Positions 25,101 through 33,077 of a DNA stretch of 33,077 nucleotides are shown here, in pieces. Both the position numbers and the translations under genes were made by a program. Origin of the DNA: Bacteroidota bacterium (GTDB lineage Bacteria > Bacteroidota > Bacteroidia > Bacteroidales > Prolixibacteraceae); NCBI GenBank assembly GCA_023412195.1, contig JAEYNZ010000084.1, positions 1 through 33,077 of the forward strand, read 5' to 3'. The notes below the pieces were generated by a model. The model made no database searches. It was not told the DNA's origin and worked only from the letters and a program-made list of their open reading frames with translations. Within the stretch, counting starts at the first letter, position 1. The number at the start of each line of letters is the position of its first letter.

Positions 25101-25847
25101 ATGCCTGCTATAATGGTAAATGAAGCAAACCGGAACCTGGAATATGGTACCGAAACCCTTGAGGTCATCTCTGCTGCCAGCCGGTTTAACCGGTGGATGT
25201 ATGAAACCATAAAACCTCATTGCAAGGGAAACATCCTTGAAGTTGGAAGCGGAATAGGCAATATATCAAGGTATTTTGCAGAGGAAGGCGCTGAGATTAC
25301 ACTAAGCGATTTTGACGACAGTTACTTCCCCCGGCTGGAAGAACAATTCGGGCATTATCCCAATATGAAGGGAATATACCAGATTGACTTTTCTGATAAG
25401 GAACTGGCTTCAAGGTATCCTGAACTGATAGGGCAGTTCGACACTGTTTTTGCGCTCAATGTGGTTGAACATATTGAAGATCACGTGCAAACAATGAAAA
25501 ATGCAAAACTGTTGCTTAAAAAAGGCGGCAATGTGGTTATCCTGGTCCCGGCATTTCAATCATTGTTCAATGGTTTCGACAGGCAGCTGGGCCATTACCG
25601 CCGTTATACTGAAGCTTCCCTGAAGAACCTGCTTGAAGCTGCAGATTTTAATGTAGTGTACAGCCAGTATTTTAATTTCATTGGAGCACTTGGATGGTAC
25701 TTTTCAGGCAATATCCTAAAGAAAAAGATGATACCTGAAGGGCAGATGAAGTTGTATGACACTCTTGTCCCTGTTTGGAAAATTGTGGATATGTTTACCC
25801 GCCGTCTGGCCGGAATATCTGTGATCCAGTCAGGCGTTAAATCCTGA
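25101..25847 (+). CDS. Class I SAM-dependent methyltransferase
   Basis: A 248-residue methyltransferase. Motif I, which binds S-adenosylmethionine, is NILEVGSGIGNIS (about 44-56); ITLSDFDDSYF follows as the acidic motif II; and VFALNVVEHIEDH (about 117-129) is motif IV with the usual VEH. HYRRYT near the C-terminal third is common in members that sit in glycan clusters. The ATG at 25101 is used because the longer frame begins at a TTG that lies inside a one-off -7 match (CAAGTTTG, 25081-25088). The acceptor is unknown; the position among glycosyltransferases suggests a sugar or lipid carrier. Confidence 0.87.
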   Translation: MPAIMVNEANRNLEYGTETLEVISAASRFNRWMYETIKPHCKGNILEVGSGIGNISRYFAEEGAEITLSDFDDSYFPRLEEQFGHYPNMKGIYQIDFSDKELASRYPELIGQFDTVFALNVVEHIEDHVQTMKNAKLLLKKGGNVVILVPAFQSLFNGFDRQLGHYRRYTEASLKNLLEAADFNVVYSQYFNFIGALGWYFSGNILKKKMIPEGQMKLYDTLVPVWKIVDMFTRRLAGISVIQSGVKS

Positions 25848-25868
25848 TACAGAAGTATAATTAAACCT

Positions 25869-27548
25869 ATGAATTTTATTGCCAGGAACCGGTGTGCCAG
25901 TGTTGTTGTTTGGGCGGTGATCCTTTCAGCCCTTGCCTTTCTTGTAGCCGACCGGCAGCAGCATAACGGGTATTTTAACTGGCGAACCAACCTGTGGGCC
26001 GATCAGGCCGGATACTATGTTTATTCACCAGCCTTTTTTATTTATGGTTTTGATGCCGCCCGGCTTCCCGAAAACATAACCGCGATCACAGGTGACGGAT
26101 TTTCTGTAAATGAAAATGGGAAAATCATTACGCGTTATACAAGTGGTGTGGCAATGATGCAGGCACCTGTGTTTCTGGCTGTTCATCTGACAGCAGGATT
26201 AACAGGGCAGAAGCAGGATGGCTTTTCAGGTATTTACCACTGGATTCCCTCCATTGCCGCTGTCCTTTATTCGTTTCTGGGGATGATGTTGCTCTGGTAC
26301 TATCTGAAATTTTATTTTAACCGGAGAGTAGCTTTTTTTTCAATTCTCACCATCTTTTTAGGAACCAATCTTTTATATTATACAATTGATGCCACAGGGA
26401 TGTCGCACATCTATTCCTTTTTCCTGTTTTCGGTACTGCTGGTGGTCTCAAAGCTCTTTTTCACAGAACATAAACCACAAAAACAAACTCTATACTTTCT
26501 CCTTGTTGCCCTGACTTCAGCTATGATTATTTTGGTAAGGCCTACCAATCTTGCCTTTGTCGGACTGGTTTTTCTGCTTGACATTTCATCATGGAAAGAA
26601 TTCAGGCTGAGGTTGCAGAAAATTTTTCGCATAAAGTACATCCTGATCCTCGTATTGTCTTTGTTTATTGTCTTCCTGCCGCAAATGCTTTACTGGAAGT
26701 ATTCTTCAGGAAGCTACTTTACGGATTCATATGAAGGTTACGGGTTTTCAAACTGGGCTTCACCGGAAATCATCCCTTTCCTGTTTTCGCCAAACAATGG
26801 CTTATTCCCATACAACCCGGTATATTTTCTCATCCTTGCTGCATTGGGTTACATGATCTGGAAAAAGAACCTGAACGGCTATTTTATCCTTCTTGTGTTC
26901 CTGGGATTGGTCTACGTTTTTTCTTCATGGTTCATATTCTCCTTTGGCTGCGGGTTTGGAAGCAGGAATTTTGTTGAATATACAGCTGTTTTCACCCTTC
27001 CGCTGGGGTTTTTCTATCATGATGTCAGTAAAAGGTCACGGTGGATCATTATATTTCCTGTCATTTTCGTCCTTATAAACCTTAAGCTTCTTTATTCCTA
27101 TGATAAGTGCTTCAATTCCGGTAACTGGGACTGGAAGGAATATGTTTATTTGCTGAAGCATACTAAATACCAGCAGGAATACCATTATCTGTCACCTATG
27201 GTATTGGGAAGCGGACAGGAATACACACCTGCAAACAGGGTTAAAGCTGACCAGGTTACAAAGGTCAACTTCAGAAGGGCTGTTGTTACAACCAATTTCC
27301 GGACTTTTAGCCGGGAAACAGAAGCAGTGGTAGTGCTACAGATTGAAACAGGTGACAGTATCCTTTACTGGAACGGGATCAGGCTCGTTGATGAAACAGA
27401 CAATAAAGAGCCGGGCAAAAAGTTGAAAAAGAAAGCTGATTTTGGCCTGCCCCGGCATTACAGCACAGATGCAGTAATATCAACTTTTATATGGAACATA
27501 GGAAAAGATTCGCTGCATATTTCAAAAATGGAGGTTTATCTTGAATAA
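25869..27548 (+). CDS. Putative GT-C membrane glycosyltransferase, paralogue A
   Basis: A 559-residue polytopic protein with about ten to twelve membrane segments and a soluble C-terminal domain (about 435-559) that looks beta-rich. The first outer loop has ADQAGYYVYSPAFF (about 43-56), with an Asp where GT-C enzymes carry their catalytic acid. Blocks shared with the next gene are GMSHIYSF, ILVRPTN, PQMLYW and GFGSRN, so the two are related copies. No named family could be assigned. It starts 21 bases after the methyltransferase stop and is probably in the same message. The glycosyltransferase role is inferred from layout and neighbours. Confidence 0.7.
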   Translation: MNFIARNRCASVVVWAVILSALAFLVADRQQHNGYFNWRTNLWADQAGYYVYSPAFFIYGFDAARLPENITAITGDGFSVNENGKIITRYTSGVAMMQAPVFLAVHLTAGLTGQKQDGFSGIYHWIPSIAAVLYSFLGMMLLWYYLKFYFNRRVAFFSILTIFLGTNLLYYTIDATGMSHIYSFFLFSVLLVVSKLFFTEHKPQKQTLYFLLVALTSAMIILVRPTNLAFVGLVFLLDISSWKEFRLRLQKIFRIKYILILVLSLFIVFLPQMLYWKYSSGSYFTDSYEGYGFSNWASPEIIPFLFSPNNGLFPYNPVYFLILAALGYMIWKKNLNGYFILLVFLGLVYVFSSWFIFSFGCGFGSRNFVEYTAVFTLPLGFFYHDVSKRSRWIIIFPVIFVLINLKLLYSYDKCFNSGNWDWKEYVYLLKHTKYQQEYHYLSPMVLGSGQEYTPANRVKADQVTKVNFRRAVVTTNFRTFSRETEAVVVLQIETGDSILYWNGIRLVDETDNKEPGKKLKKKADFGLPRHYSTDAVISTFIWNIGKDSLHISKMEVYLE

Positions 27549-27570
27549 GGTCATTAAAATAAAGAGGTAT

Positions 27571-28926
27571 ATGAAAGGCAATTACCTGTCGAAATGGACC
27601 ATTCTGCTGCTGCTGCTGGTTTGTGCCTGGTATGGCAGAAACCTGGATGCATGGGGTAAAAACAAAATCATTCAGAACGATGTGGTTTCCTATTATGCAT
27701 ACCTTCCTGCCGGGATTATCTTTAACGACCTTACTTTTTCCTTCACACAGGACCTTCCTTCAGATTTTGAAGGGACCATCTGGCTTCAGACTGCACCTAA
27801 CGGTAAGCCCATATTAAGGATGACAATGGGACTTGCGATTTTATGGATTCCATTTTTTCTGATGGCCCATGCCACTGCCCATGCCATCGGTGTATCTGCA
27901 TTGGGTTATTCCTGGCCATACAGCCTTTCCATATTTGTTGCTGCACTGTTTTATTTATTCGCCGGATTATACTACCTCCGAAAAATTCTTCTGCAATATG
28001 TTTCCGATGTGGTTGCAGCCATTGTCCTGACAGTTGTTGTGCTTGCAACCAACCTGATGTATTATGTCATTTCAGAACCGGGTATGACCCATGTATACAA
28101 TTTCACCCTGATTACAATTTTTTTATATTTCACCATCAACTGGATAAATAAACCTTCATTTAAAAATTCCCTGTTTCTTGGATTCCTGGCAGGGTTAATC
28201 ATTCTTATCAGGCCTGTTAATGGCATCGTGCTTTTATTTCCTGCACTTATTGGCATTACCTCGTTCAAAGATTTTCTGAGCAGGATTGGCGATAAATGGA
28301 AAATGATTTTGGTTGCTGCGATCGCCGTGCTTCTGGTTCTTTTTCCACAAATGTTATACTGGAAAGCACAAACGGGGCATTATATCTTCAATTCTTATAT
28401 GGATGCCGGTGTTTTCTATTTTCAGGATCCCGATATTATCAACGGCCTGTTCAGTTACCGCAAAGGGTGGCTGATTTATACCCCAGTCATGATATTCGGG
28501 CTGACCGGACTCATCTGGATGAGGAAAAAAGCACCAGCCCTGTTACTTCCGGTATTGCTTTTTGTAATGCTGAATATCTATATCATATACAGCTGGTGGT
28601 GCTGGTGGTACGGTGGAAGCTACGGTTCACGCCCTATGATCGACAGCTATGGCATCTTTGCAATTCCCATGGCTGTATTTATTCAGAAAGCTTTAAGTGG
28701 CAGGCAATGGATGCGCTGGGGCATCACCGTGTTGCTCCTGGGCTTTTTACTGCTGAACCAGTTTCAGATGACTCAGTACCGCACATCACTGCTGCACTGG
28801 GACAGTATGACAAAAGAAGCATACTGGGGAATATTTGGAAGGACTACCTTCCCTGAAGGGTATGCTCAGATGATTAAAGTTCCTGATTATGAAAAAGCAC
28901 TGAAAGGTGAAAAGGAATATCCATAA
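27571..28926 (+). CDS. Putative GT-C membrane glycosyltransferase, paralogue B
   Basis: A polytopic protein of 451 residues, clearly related to the preceding gene: QNDVVSYYAYLPA, EPGMTHVYNF, ILIRPVN, PQMLYWKAQTGHY and GGSYGSRP line up in the same order with similar spacing. It lacks the soluble C-terminal domain of paralogue A, so either A gained it or B lost it. The ATG at 27571 is chosen: AGAGG lies about six bases ahead of it and it follows the upstream stop by 22 bases. A TTG at 27541 overlaps the upstream gene and would add ten basic residues; it cannot be ruled out. The stop is 6 bases from that of the convergent gene. Confidence 0.7.
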   Translation: MKGNYLSKWTILLLLLVCAWYGRNLDAWGKNKIIQNDVVSYYAYLPAGIIFNDLTFSFTQDLPSDFEGTIWLQTAPNGKPILRMTMGLAILWIPFFLMAHATAHAIGVSALGYSWPYSLSIFVAALFYLFAGLYYLRKILLQYVSDVVAAIVLTVVVLATNLMYYVISEPGMTHVYNFTLITIFLYFTINWINKPSFKNSLFLGFLAGLIILIRPVNGIVLLFPALIGITSFKDFLSRIGDKWKMILVAAIAVLLVLFPQMLYWKAQTGHYIFNSYMDAGVFYFQDPDIINGLFSYRKGWLIYTPVMIFGLTGLIWMRKKAPALLLPVLLFVMLNIYIIYSWWCWWYGGSYGSRPMIDSYGIFAIPMAVFIQKALSGRQWMRWGITVLLLGFLLLNQFQMTQYRTSLLHWDSMTKEAYWGIFGRTTFPEGYAQMIKVPDYEKALKGEKEYP

Positions 28927-28932
28927 TGCCTG

Positions 28933-30582
28933 TTAATCATTTTCACCTGCTTTTGAAAAATGCACCAGGTATAGAACATCAGAATTATTTGGATTCTTAT
29001 ACAATAATTCACTTTCAAATGAAAATGGTGTAACACTTTCTTCCTTTAGCTTAGTTAATGTTTTTTCAAATAAACTTTCATCATCCCGCTCCAGATACAG
29101 ATAAACATTTCTTCCTGAATTTATGATTTCTCCTGCATCAAATGGTTTTACCCAATACCTGAGGGAATTGTCCCATGAAAAGTAATTGTAGGTATAAGGA
29201 TACAATTTGTCAAGTACGGGGGCCCATTCCTGCCGCTTCTCATAAGGAGCCCATATAAGACTATAAGTCATTGTATATTCAATAAACGGAGACCCATAAT
29301 CCTGGGAAGCAATAATCTTGTAGCTGTTGTTTCTGTCAAGATTTGAAACAAAGTGCCAGGTCTGGGAACGATTTTTTACATCAGTTTCTATGGCTTCTGT
29401 TTTTACCGAAAGCCATTTGTGGTTATAGTTTGCAAACCATACTAAATAGGAGAGGATAAGTATACTTGTTAAAATACCGCCCATCCTGGGCGGGATCATT
29501 TTTCTGATTAGCTGTGTGATCAGGAAAATTGCAATAGGGGTAAGCATCAACCCTGGGATGAAATAATGATGTGCATAATGTTTTCCTACCATTGCTGTCA
29601 AAATAAAAACGGTGGCAGTTACACCTGCTGAAAGAGAGACAAGCCTCCTGTCAGTTCTTTTTCTTAAAACAGCCACGTAGATCACTAGGATGATCACCAG
29701 GAAGGAAAATATGAAAAAAAATGGCTTTTCCAAATGGAACAATTGCCTGAAGTTAGATTGCATGGCAGCCCAATCAATAACCTTTGACTCACCTCCCCCA
29801 TATCGGCCACTGTGGAGGAACAGGTTTTTAATCCATCCCCAGAAGCGTTCAATCTGAAGGGTAACAGGCAGGGCGAAAAGAAAAAATCCGGCTATGCTTA
29901 ATCCAGTGAAGAGTATTCTTTTTTTCCATGTATCAATCAGGAAAAGTGGGATTATCAACAAAGGGAATAAGGTTATTTTTAATGAAAGCCCCGCAGCACA
30001 CACAACTGCAAATAACCACACTTTTTTAGGGCTGACTGGTTCTTTTTCATATAATACCTGGATTGCCAGAAGTGTAATGAAAGTAATCGGAAAAGGCATC
30101 AGGATCTCAGTTGTAATTCGGGCTATTAAATCATACCAGATAACAGGTAAAATCGGTATAGTCTGAATCAGCAGGGAATAGCTTACTGACCGGGTTTGTC
30201 TGTAAACAAACCTGCCTGCGTAAAACAGCATTCCTGCAGTTAATGCAATGATAACCGTACTGGATATTGAAATGTAAAGGTTGGGATACATAAACACATC
30301 CTCGATAAAACTTTCCTTGTTTCCCCTGAAAAGAAAGATTAATCTGAAAATTCCTGCAAGTAGAAGCTGTAATGGCGTTCCCGGATGGTCAATATGGCCC
30401 ACTTTCAACATTCCGTCGGAAATAGTCAGGCCACTTATGTAATAAACAAAGTCAGGGTCCATGTTCCGGAGTGAGAGATTTCCCAGCAATTGCCTGAAAT
30501 AAACCCCTGTAATCAGGTAAAGCAATGGAATGAACCAGAGTAGTATAATTTTATAGTTAGCCGTTGGATTTTGTTCTTTCAT
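28933..30582 (-). CDS. Putative GT-C membrane glycosyltransferase on the opposite strand
   Basis: A 549-residue polytopic protein with about eleven membrane segments. The first outer loop holds MDPDFVYYISGL and HIDHPGTPLQLL (about 41-74), again an acidic pair followed by a proline motif like that of GT39-type proteins. The last 150 residues are soluble. It is not a close copy of the other four GT-C proteins here. It alone in the locus is read on the minus strand, between a convergent and a divergent neighbour, with an exact -7 element 58 bases upstream, so it is separately controlled. Function inferred from layout. Confidence 0.7.
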   Translation of the reverse strand: MKEQNPTANYKIILLWFIPLLYLITGVYFRQLLGNLSLRNMDPDFVYYISGLTISDGMLKVGHIDHPGTPLQLLLAGIFRLIFLFRGNKESFIEDVFMYPNLYISISSTVIIALTAGMLFYAGRFVYRQTRSVSYSLLIQTIPILPVIWYDLIARITTEILMPFPITFITLLAIQVLYEKEPVSPKKVWLFAVVCAAGLSLKITLFPLLIIPLFLIDTWKKRILFTGLSIAGFFLFALPVTLQIERFWGWIKNLFLHSGRYGGGESKVIDWAAMQSNFRQLFHLEKPFFFIFSFLVIILVIYVAVLRKRTDRRLVSLSAGVTATVFILTAMVGKHYAHHYFIPGLMLTPIAIFLITQLIRKMIPPRMGGILTSILILSYLVWFANYNHKWLSVKTEAIETDVKNRSQTWHFVSNLDRNNSYKIIASQDYGSPFIEYTMTYSLIWAPYEKRQEWAPVLDKLYPYTYNYFSWDNSLRYWVKPFDAGEIINSGRNVYLYLERDDESLFEKTLTKLKEESVTPFSFESELLYKNPNNSDVLYLVHFSKAGEND

Positions 30583-30639
30583 AGATCAGGCTTTCTTTAT
30601 TCAGCTGACAATAATGATAATTCACTTTATGAAGTGCCT

Positions 30640-30647
30640 CAAAATTA
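30640..30647 (-). promoter_or_regulatory. Bacteroidota -7 promoter element for the minus-strand GT-C gene
   Basis: On the minus strand 30647-30640 reads TAATTTTG, an exact TAnnTTTG, 57 bases before the ATG at 30582. In the presumed leader, CACTT-TATG-AAGTG (30623-30636) is a small perfect hairpin. On the plus strand TTCGTTTG (30664-30671) is a one-off match before the methyltransferase-GT2 gene. Confidence 0.5.
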
Positions 30648-30703
30648 TAAAAGTATTGTTATTTTCGTTTGTTTTAAACGACATAATGGAATAACTGAGC
30701 TTC

Positions 30704-32167
30704 ATGAAAATTGATCCACCAATCTCTGAAATGGATATTTACAGGAATAAAAGAGCCAAACTTAAGGAATATTTTAATAAAACTGCAGCCGATCGTATCA
30801 GATACCGCTACAATAAAAGGTACTACTGGGACAGCATCACAAACTACATCAACTTTTTTGTTCACCCTGAATCATCGGTGCTGGAGGTTGGTTGCGGTAC
30901 AGGAGAACTGCTGGGTAAAATTAATGGAAGCAGGAAAACGGGCATCGATTTCAGCGAACAAATGATCGTTGAAGCACAAAAACAGTTTCCCCACATAGAA
31001 TTTGTTTGCTGCCCCGCTGAAGATATTCAGCTTGAGGAGAAGTATGATGTGGTCATCCTTTCAAACCTGATCGGCTACCTTGTCGATATTCAGCAGGTGT
31101 TTGAAGAACTGCACAAGGTTTGCCACTCAGAAACCAAAGTCATCATTACCTACTATAATATCTTCTGGGAACCGTTTATCAAGTTTGCTGAATTCACAGG
31201 TATTAAAAAGAAAGGGCCCAAACAGAGCTGGATTTCAAGGAAGGACCTGGCCAACCTGCTTTATCTGGCGGAATTTGAAACATACAAGCAGAATTCTTCC
31301 ATGCTGTTCCCTTTTTATATACCCCTGATTTCAACTTTCCTGAATAAGTTCTTGTCGCGCCTGCCCATTTTCAACTGGTTTGCCCTGAATTACTATACTT
31401 TTGCCCAGCCAATTGTGCCAGTAAACGAGGAGGAGGTCAGATATAAATATTCAACTACTGTTCTGATCCCTGCACGCAATGAAAGCGGCAACATAGAAAA
31501 TGCCATTCTCCGCATGCCTGATTTCGGGAAGCATATTGAAATCATTTTCGTGGAGGGTAATTCAACCGATGACACCTGGGCTAAGGTTCAGGAAATCCAG
31601 AAGAAGTACAGTGCAACGCACGATATTAAAATCCTGCAGCAGCCTGGTAAAGGTAAAGGCGATGCAGTGCGTGCAGGGTATGCCATTGCAACCGGCGATA
31701 TCCTGATGATCCTGGATGCCGATTTAACCGTACCTCCTGAGCAGTTGCCCAAATTCTATGATGCCATCGCCACCAACAAGGGTGGTTTCATAAACGGGAC
31801 CCGGTTAATTTACCCTATGGAAAAAAATGCCATGCGGTTTCTCAACACCCTCGGCAATAAGTTTTTCAGCCTTGCCTTCAGCTGGCTGCTGGAACAACCC
31901 ATCAAGGATACTTTATGCGGCACAAAGGTGATGTTCCGCAAAGATTATCTGAAACTGGTGGCAAACCGTCATTATTTCGGGAACTTCGATCCCTTTGGCG
32001 ACTTCGACCTCCTTTTCGGGGCATTCAAGCTGAACCTTAAAATCATTGACATGCCCATCCGGTACCAGGAACGCATCTATGGCGATACCAACATATCCCG
32101 CTTCAAACACGGACTGCTGCTACTGAAAATGTGGTGGTTTGCCCTGTTTAAAATCAAATTCAAATAG
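30704..32167 (+). CDS. Bifunctional SAM-dependent methyltransferase/GT2 glycosyltransferase fusion
   Basis: Two enzymes in one chain of 487 residues. The N-terminal half (about 20-200) is a class I methyltransferase with motif I VLEVGCGTG (59-67) and the acidic residue in TGIDFS (79-84). The C-terminal half (about 250-487) is a GT2 with TVLIPARNESGN (252-263), FVEGNSTDDTW (282-292), GKGKGDAVRAGY (315-326) and the metal-binding DADLTVPP (338-345). PFGDFDL and RYQERIYGDTNISRF near the end are typical of the polyprenyl-phosphate sugar synthase branch. The linker (200-248) is partly hydrophobic. There is no stop or frame change at the join, so the fusion is real in this sequence. A methyltransferase gene follows 14 bases later. 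Confidence 0.88.
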   Translation: MKIDPPISEMDIYRNKRAKLKEYFNKTAADRIRYRYNKRYYWDSITNYINFFVHPESSVLEVGCGTGELLGKINGSRKTGIDFSEQMIVEAQKQFPHIEFVCCPAEDIQLEEKYDVVILSNLIGYLVDIQQVFEELHKVCHSETKVIITYYNIFWEPFIKFAEFTGIKKKGPKQSWISRKDLANLLYLAEFETYKQNSSMLFPFYIPLISTFLNKFLSRLPIFNWFALNYYTFAQPIVPVNEEEVRYKYSTTVLIPARNESGNIENAILRMPDFGKHIEIIFVEGNSTDDTWAKVQEIQKKYSATHDIKILQQPGKGKGDAVRAGYAIATGDILMILDADLTVPPEQLPKFYDAIATNKGGFINGTRLIYPMEKNAMRFLNTLGNKFFSLAFSWLLEQPIKDTLCGTKVMFRKDYLKLVANRHYFGNFDPFGDFDLLFGAFKLNLKIIDMPIRYQERIYGDTNISRFKHGLLLLKMWWFALFKIKFK

Positions 32168-32181
32168 CTTACATTCTTCCC

Positions 32182-32951
32182 ATGCTTTCTATCCTGAAAT
32201 ACAAAATTCCCCTCGATCTCGATTCTCCTGAGCGGACAGTTTTTCACCGTGATATCATCCGCAAAAAGCGGTTCCTGAGGAAACTGTATGAGGAATGGTA
32301 CCGTATTCTCACCAGGTATAAATCATTGTTGCCTGAAGGAAGGATTTTGGAGATCGGCTCGGGTGGGGGATTCCTGAAAGAGGTTGAACCTGCAGTGATC
32401 TGTTCCGATGTCCTGGAACTGCCAGGCAACGACCTGACCTTCTCTGCACTGGAAATGCCTTTTGCTGATGAAGAGCTCAGCGTCCTATTTATGATCGATA
32501 CTTTTCATCATATCCCCGATGCCGGTAAATTTCTAAAGGAAGCAGAACGGGTTCTTGCTCCGGGAGGTGCCGTTATCATGATTGAGCCTGCCAACAGCCT
32601 TTGGGGAAGGTTCATCTATAAGAACTTCCACCATGAACCTTTTGAACCTGAAGGTGACTGGACCATTCCTTCTTCCGGGCCCCTAAGTGGTGCAAACGGG
32701 GCGTTGCCGTGGATTGTTTTTGAGCGCGATCAGGCTGTCTTACAGGCAGAATATCCGGGATTTGAAATAGAAGAAATCAGTTATCACACGCCTTTCCGGT
32801 ATCTTGTAAGCGGTGGTGTTTCCTTTAAACAACTGGTGCCCGGCTTTACTTATGGATTTTTTCCGGCCTCGATAAATTCCTGGCTTCTTTATGGCCGCAG
32901 CTGTCAATGTTTGTTACTATCAGGCTGAAAAAGAAAGATGAATCAAGATAG
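32182..32951 (+). pseudogene. SAM-dependent methyltransferase with a C-terminal frameshift
   Basis: A class I methyltransferase; motif I is RILEIGSGGGFL (54-65), with MIDTFHHIPD (about 98-107) and VLAPGGAVIMIEP in the expected order. The frame as given ends at 32928 with the unlikely tail YGRSCQCLLLSG. After the T run at 32857-32862 another frame continues to a TAG at 32949-32951 and reads LDKFLASLWPQL then MFVTIRLKKK, which has the look of the usual end of such enzymes. One extra T would join the two and give 256 residues. So either one T was lost in the genome or the base was missed in sequencing. The SAM-binding domain is intact, so activity may be kept either way. Confidence 0.75.
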
Positions 32952-32994
32952 GGCTGTTATGTAAAAAAAATCATTTCTGTCCGGTTAAATATTT

Positions 32995-33022
32995 GAGATT
33001 TCTCCTTACAGTCGAAATGACG
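32995..33022. repeat. Piece resembling a dispersed Bacteroidota intergenic repeat
   Basis: The stretch starts GAGATTTCTCC and ends GTCGAAATGACG, with ATTTC (32998-33002) and GAAAT (33014-33018) as inverted arms. From memory, very similar strings (GTCATTTCGA...GAGAAATCTC on the other strand) recur in intergenic regions of many Bacteroidota genomes. Only one copy is in this window, so repetition is not shown here. Confidence 0.45.
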
Positions 33023-33054
33023 TTGTTTTAAGATCTTTTGTGGTGGGAGGGGCA

Positions 33055-33077
33055 GGTTGGTGGCGAAGCCGCCAACC
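33055..33077. repeat. Strong GC-rich hairpin at the window edge
   Basis: GGTTGGTGGC (33055-33064) pairs with GCCGCCAACC (33068-33077) over ten bases with one G-T pair and a GAA loop. It may be the first half of a REP-like element that continues beyond the window, or a terminator for a gene outside it; no T run can be seen because the sequence ends. Confidence 0.5.

Noticed and set aside
28296..28856. 186-codon plus-strand ORF within GT-C paralogue B
   Set aside because: Overlaps the conserved frame of a membrane protein and encodes Cys/His-rich shadow sequence with no recognisable domain.

Overview
The window looks like a chromosomal segment of a Bacteroidota bacterium, probably of the Bacteroidales. 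The evidence is the order rsfS-ftsH-DUF2007-cdsA-psd-pssA, several exact copies of the Bacteroidota promoter -7 element TAnnTTTG upstream of genes, few Shine-Dalgarno sequences, and protein types common in that phylum (long PurF paralogue, AlbA_2 protein, TlpA-like protein without a redox motif). No rRNA, tRNA, transposase, integrase or phage gene was recognised.

Positions 1-7750 hold housekeeping and accessory genes: a DEAD-box RNA helicase; a PlsC-like acyltransferase coupled to a bile acid/sodium symporter-family transporter; a secreted alkaline phosphatase with a clear terminator; a GNAT acetyltransferase followed by an AlbA_2 protein that apparently starts at TTG; the YjjX NTPase; an orphan NifX/NifB-type cofactor-binding protein; and an AhpD-like protein. 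Positions 7754-8578 hold no convincing gene. Instead there is an 11.5-copy array of a 22-bp tandem repeat, with degenerate inverted pieces of the same motif at about 8444 and at the very start of the window.

Positions 8579-20761 are core genome: a SPOR protein overlapping a 632-residue PurF paralogue; phosphatidylethanolamine synthesis (cdsA, psd, pssA) in one run with rsfS and ftsH; birA; pyrE with an SRPBCC protein; a Nudix hydrolase; and coaD with a lipo- or periplasmic-type thioredoxin-fold protein lacking CxxC.

Positions 21002-32951 form a glycan-assembly locus. It has five large multi-spanning proteins of GT-C type (one clearly ArnT/PMT-like, two tandem paralogues), a polyprenyl-phosphate sugar synthase-like GT2, a methyltransferase-GT2 fusion and two further methyltransferases. 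The simplest reading is that the GT2 charges a polyprenyl phosphate with sugar in the cytoplasm and the GT-C enzymes move sugars onto a lipid, glycan or protein acceptor on the outer face of the inner membrane; the acceptor cannot be told from the sequence. The last methyltransferase carries an apparent single-base frameshift in a T run. The window ends in non-coding DNA with a piece resembling a dispersed Bacteroidota intergenic repeat and a strong hairpin cut by the edge.

I did not find a clearly new system. The best candidates for follow-up are the GT-C-rich locus, the 22-bp repeat family and the frameshifted methyltransferase.
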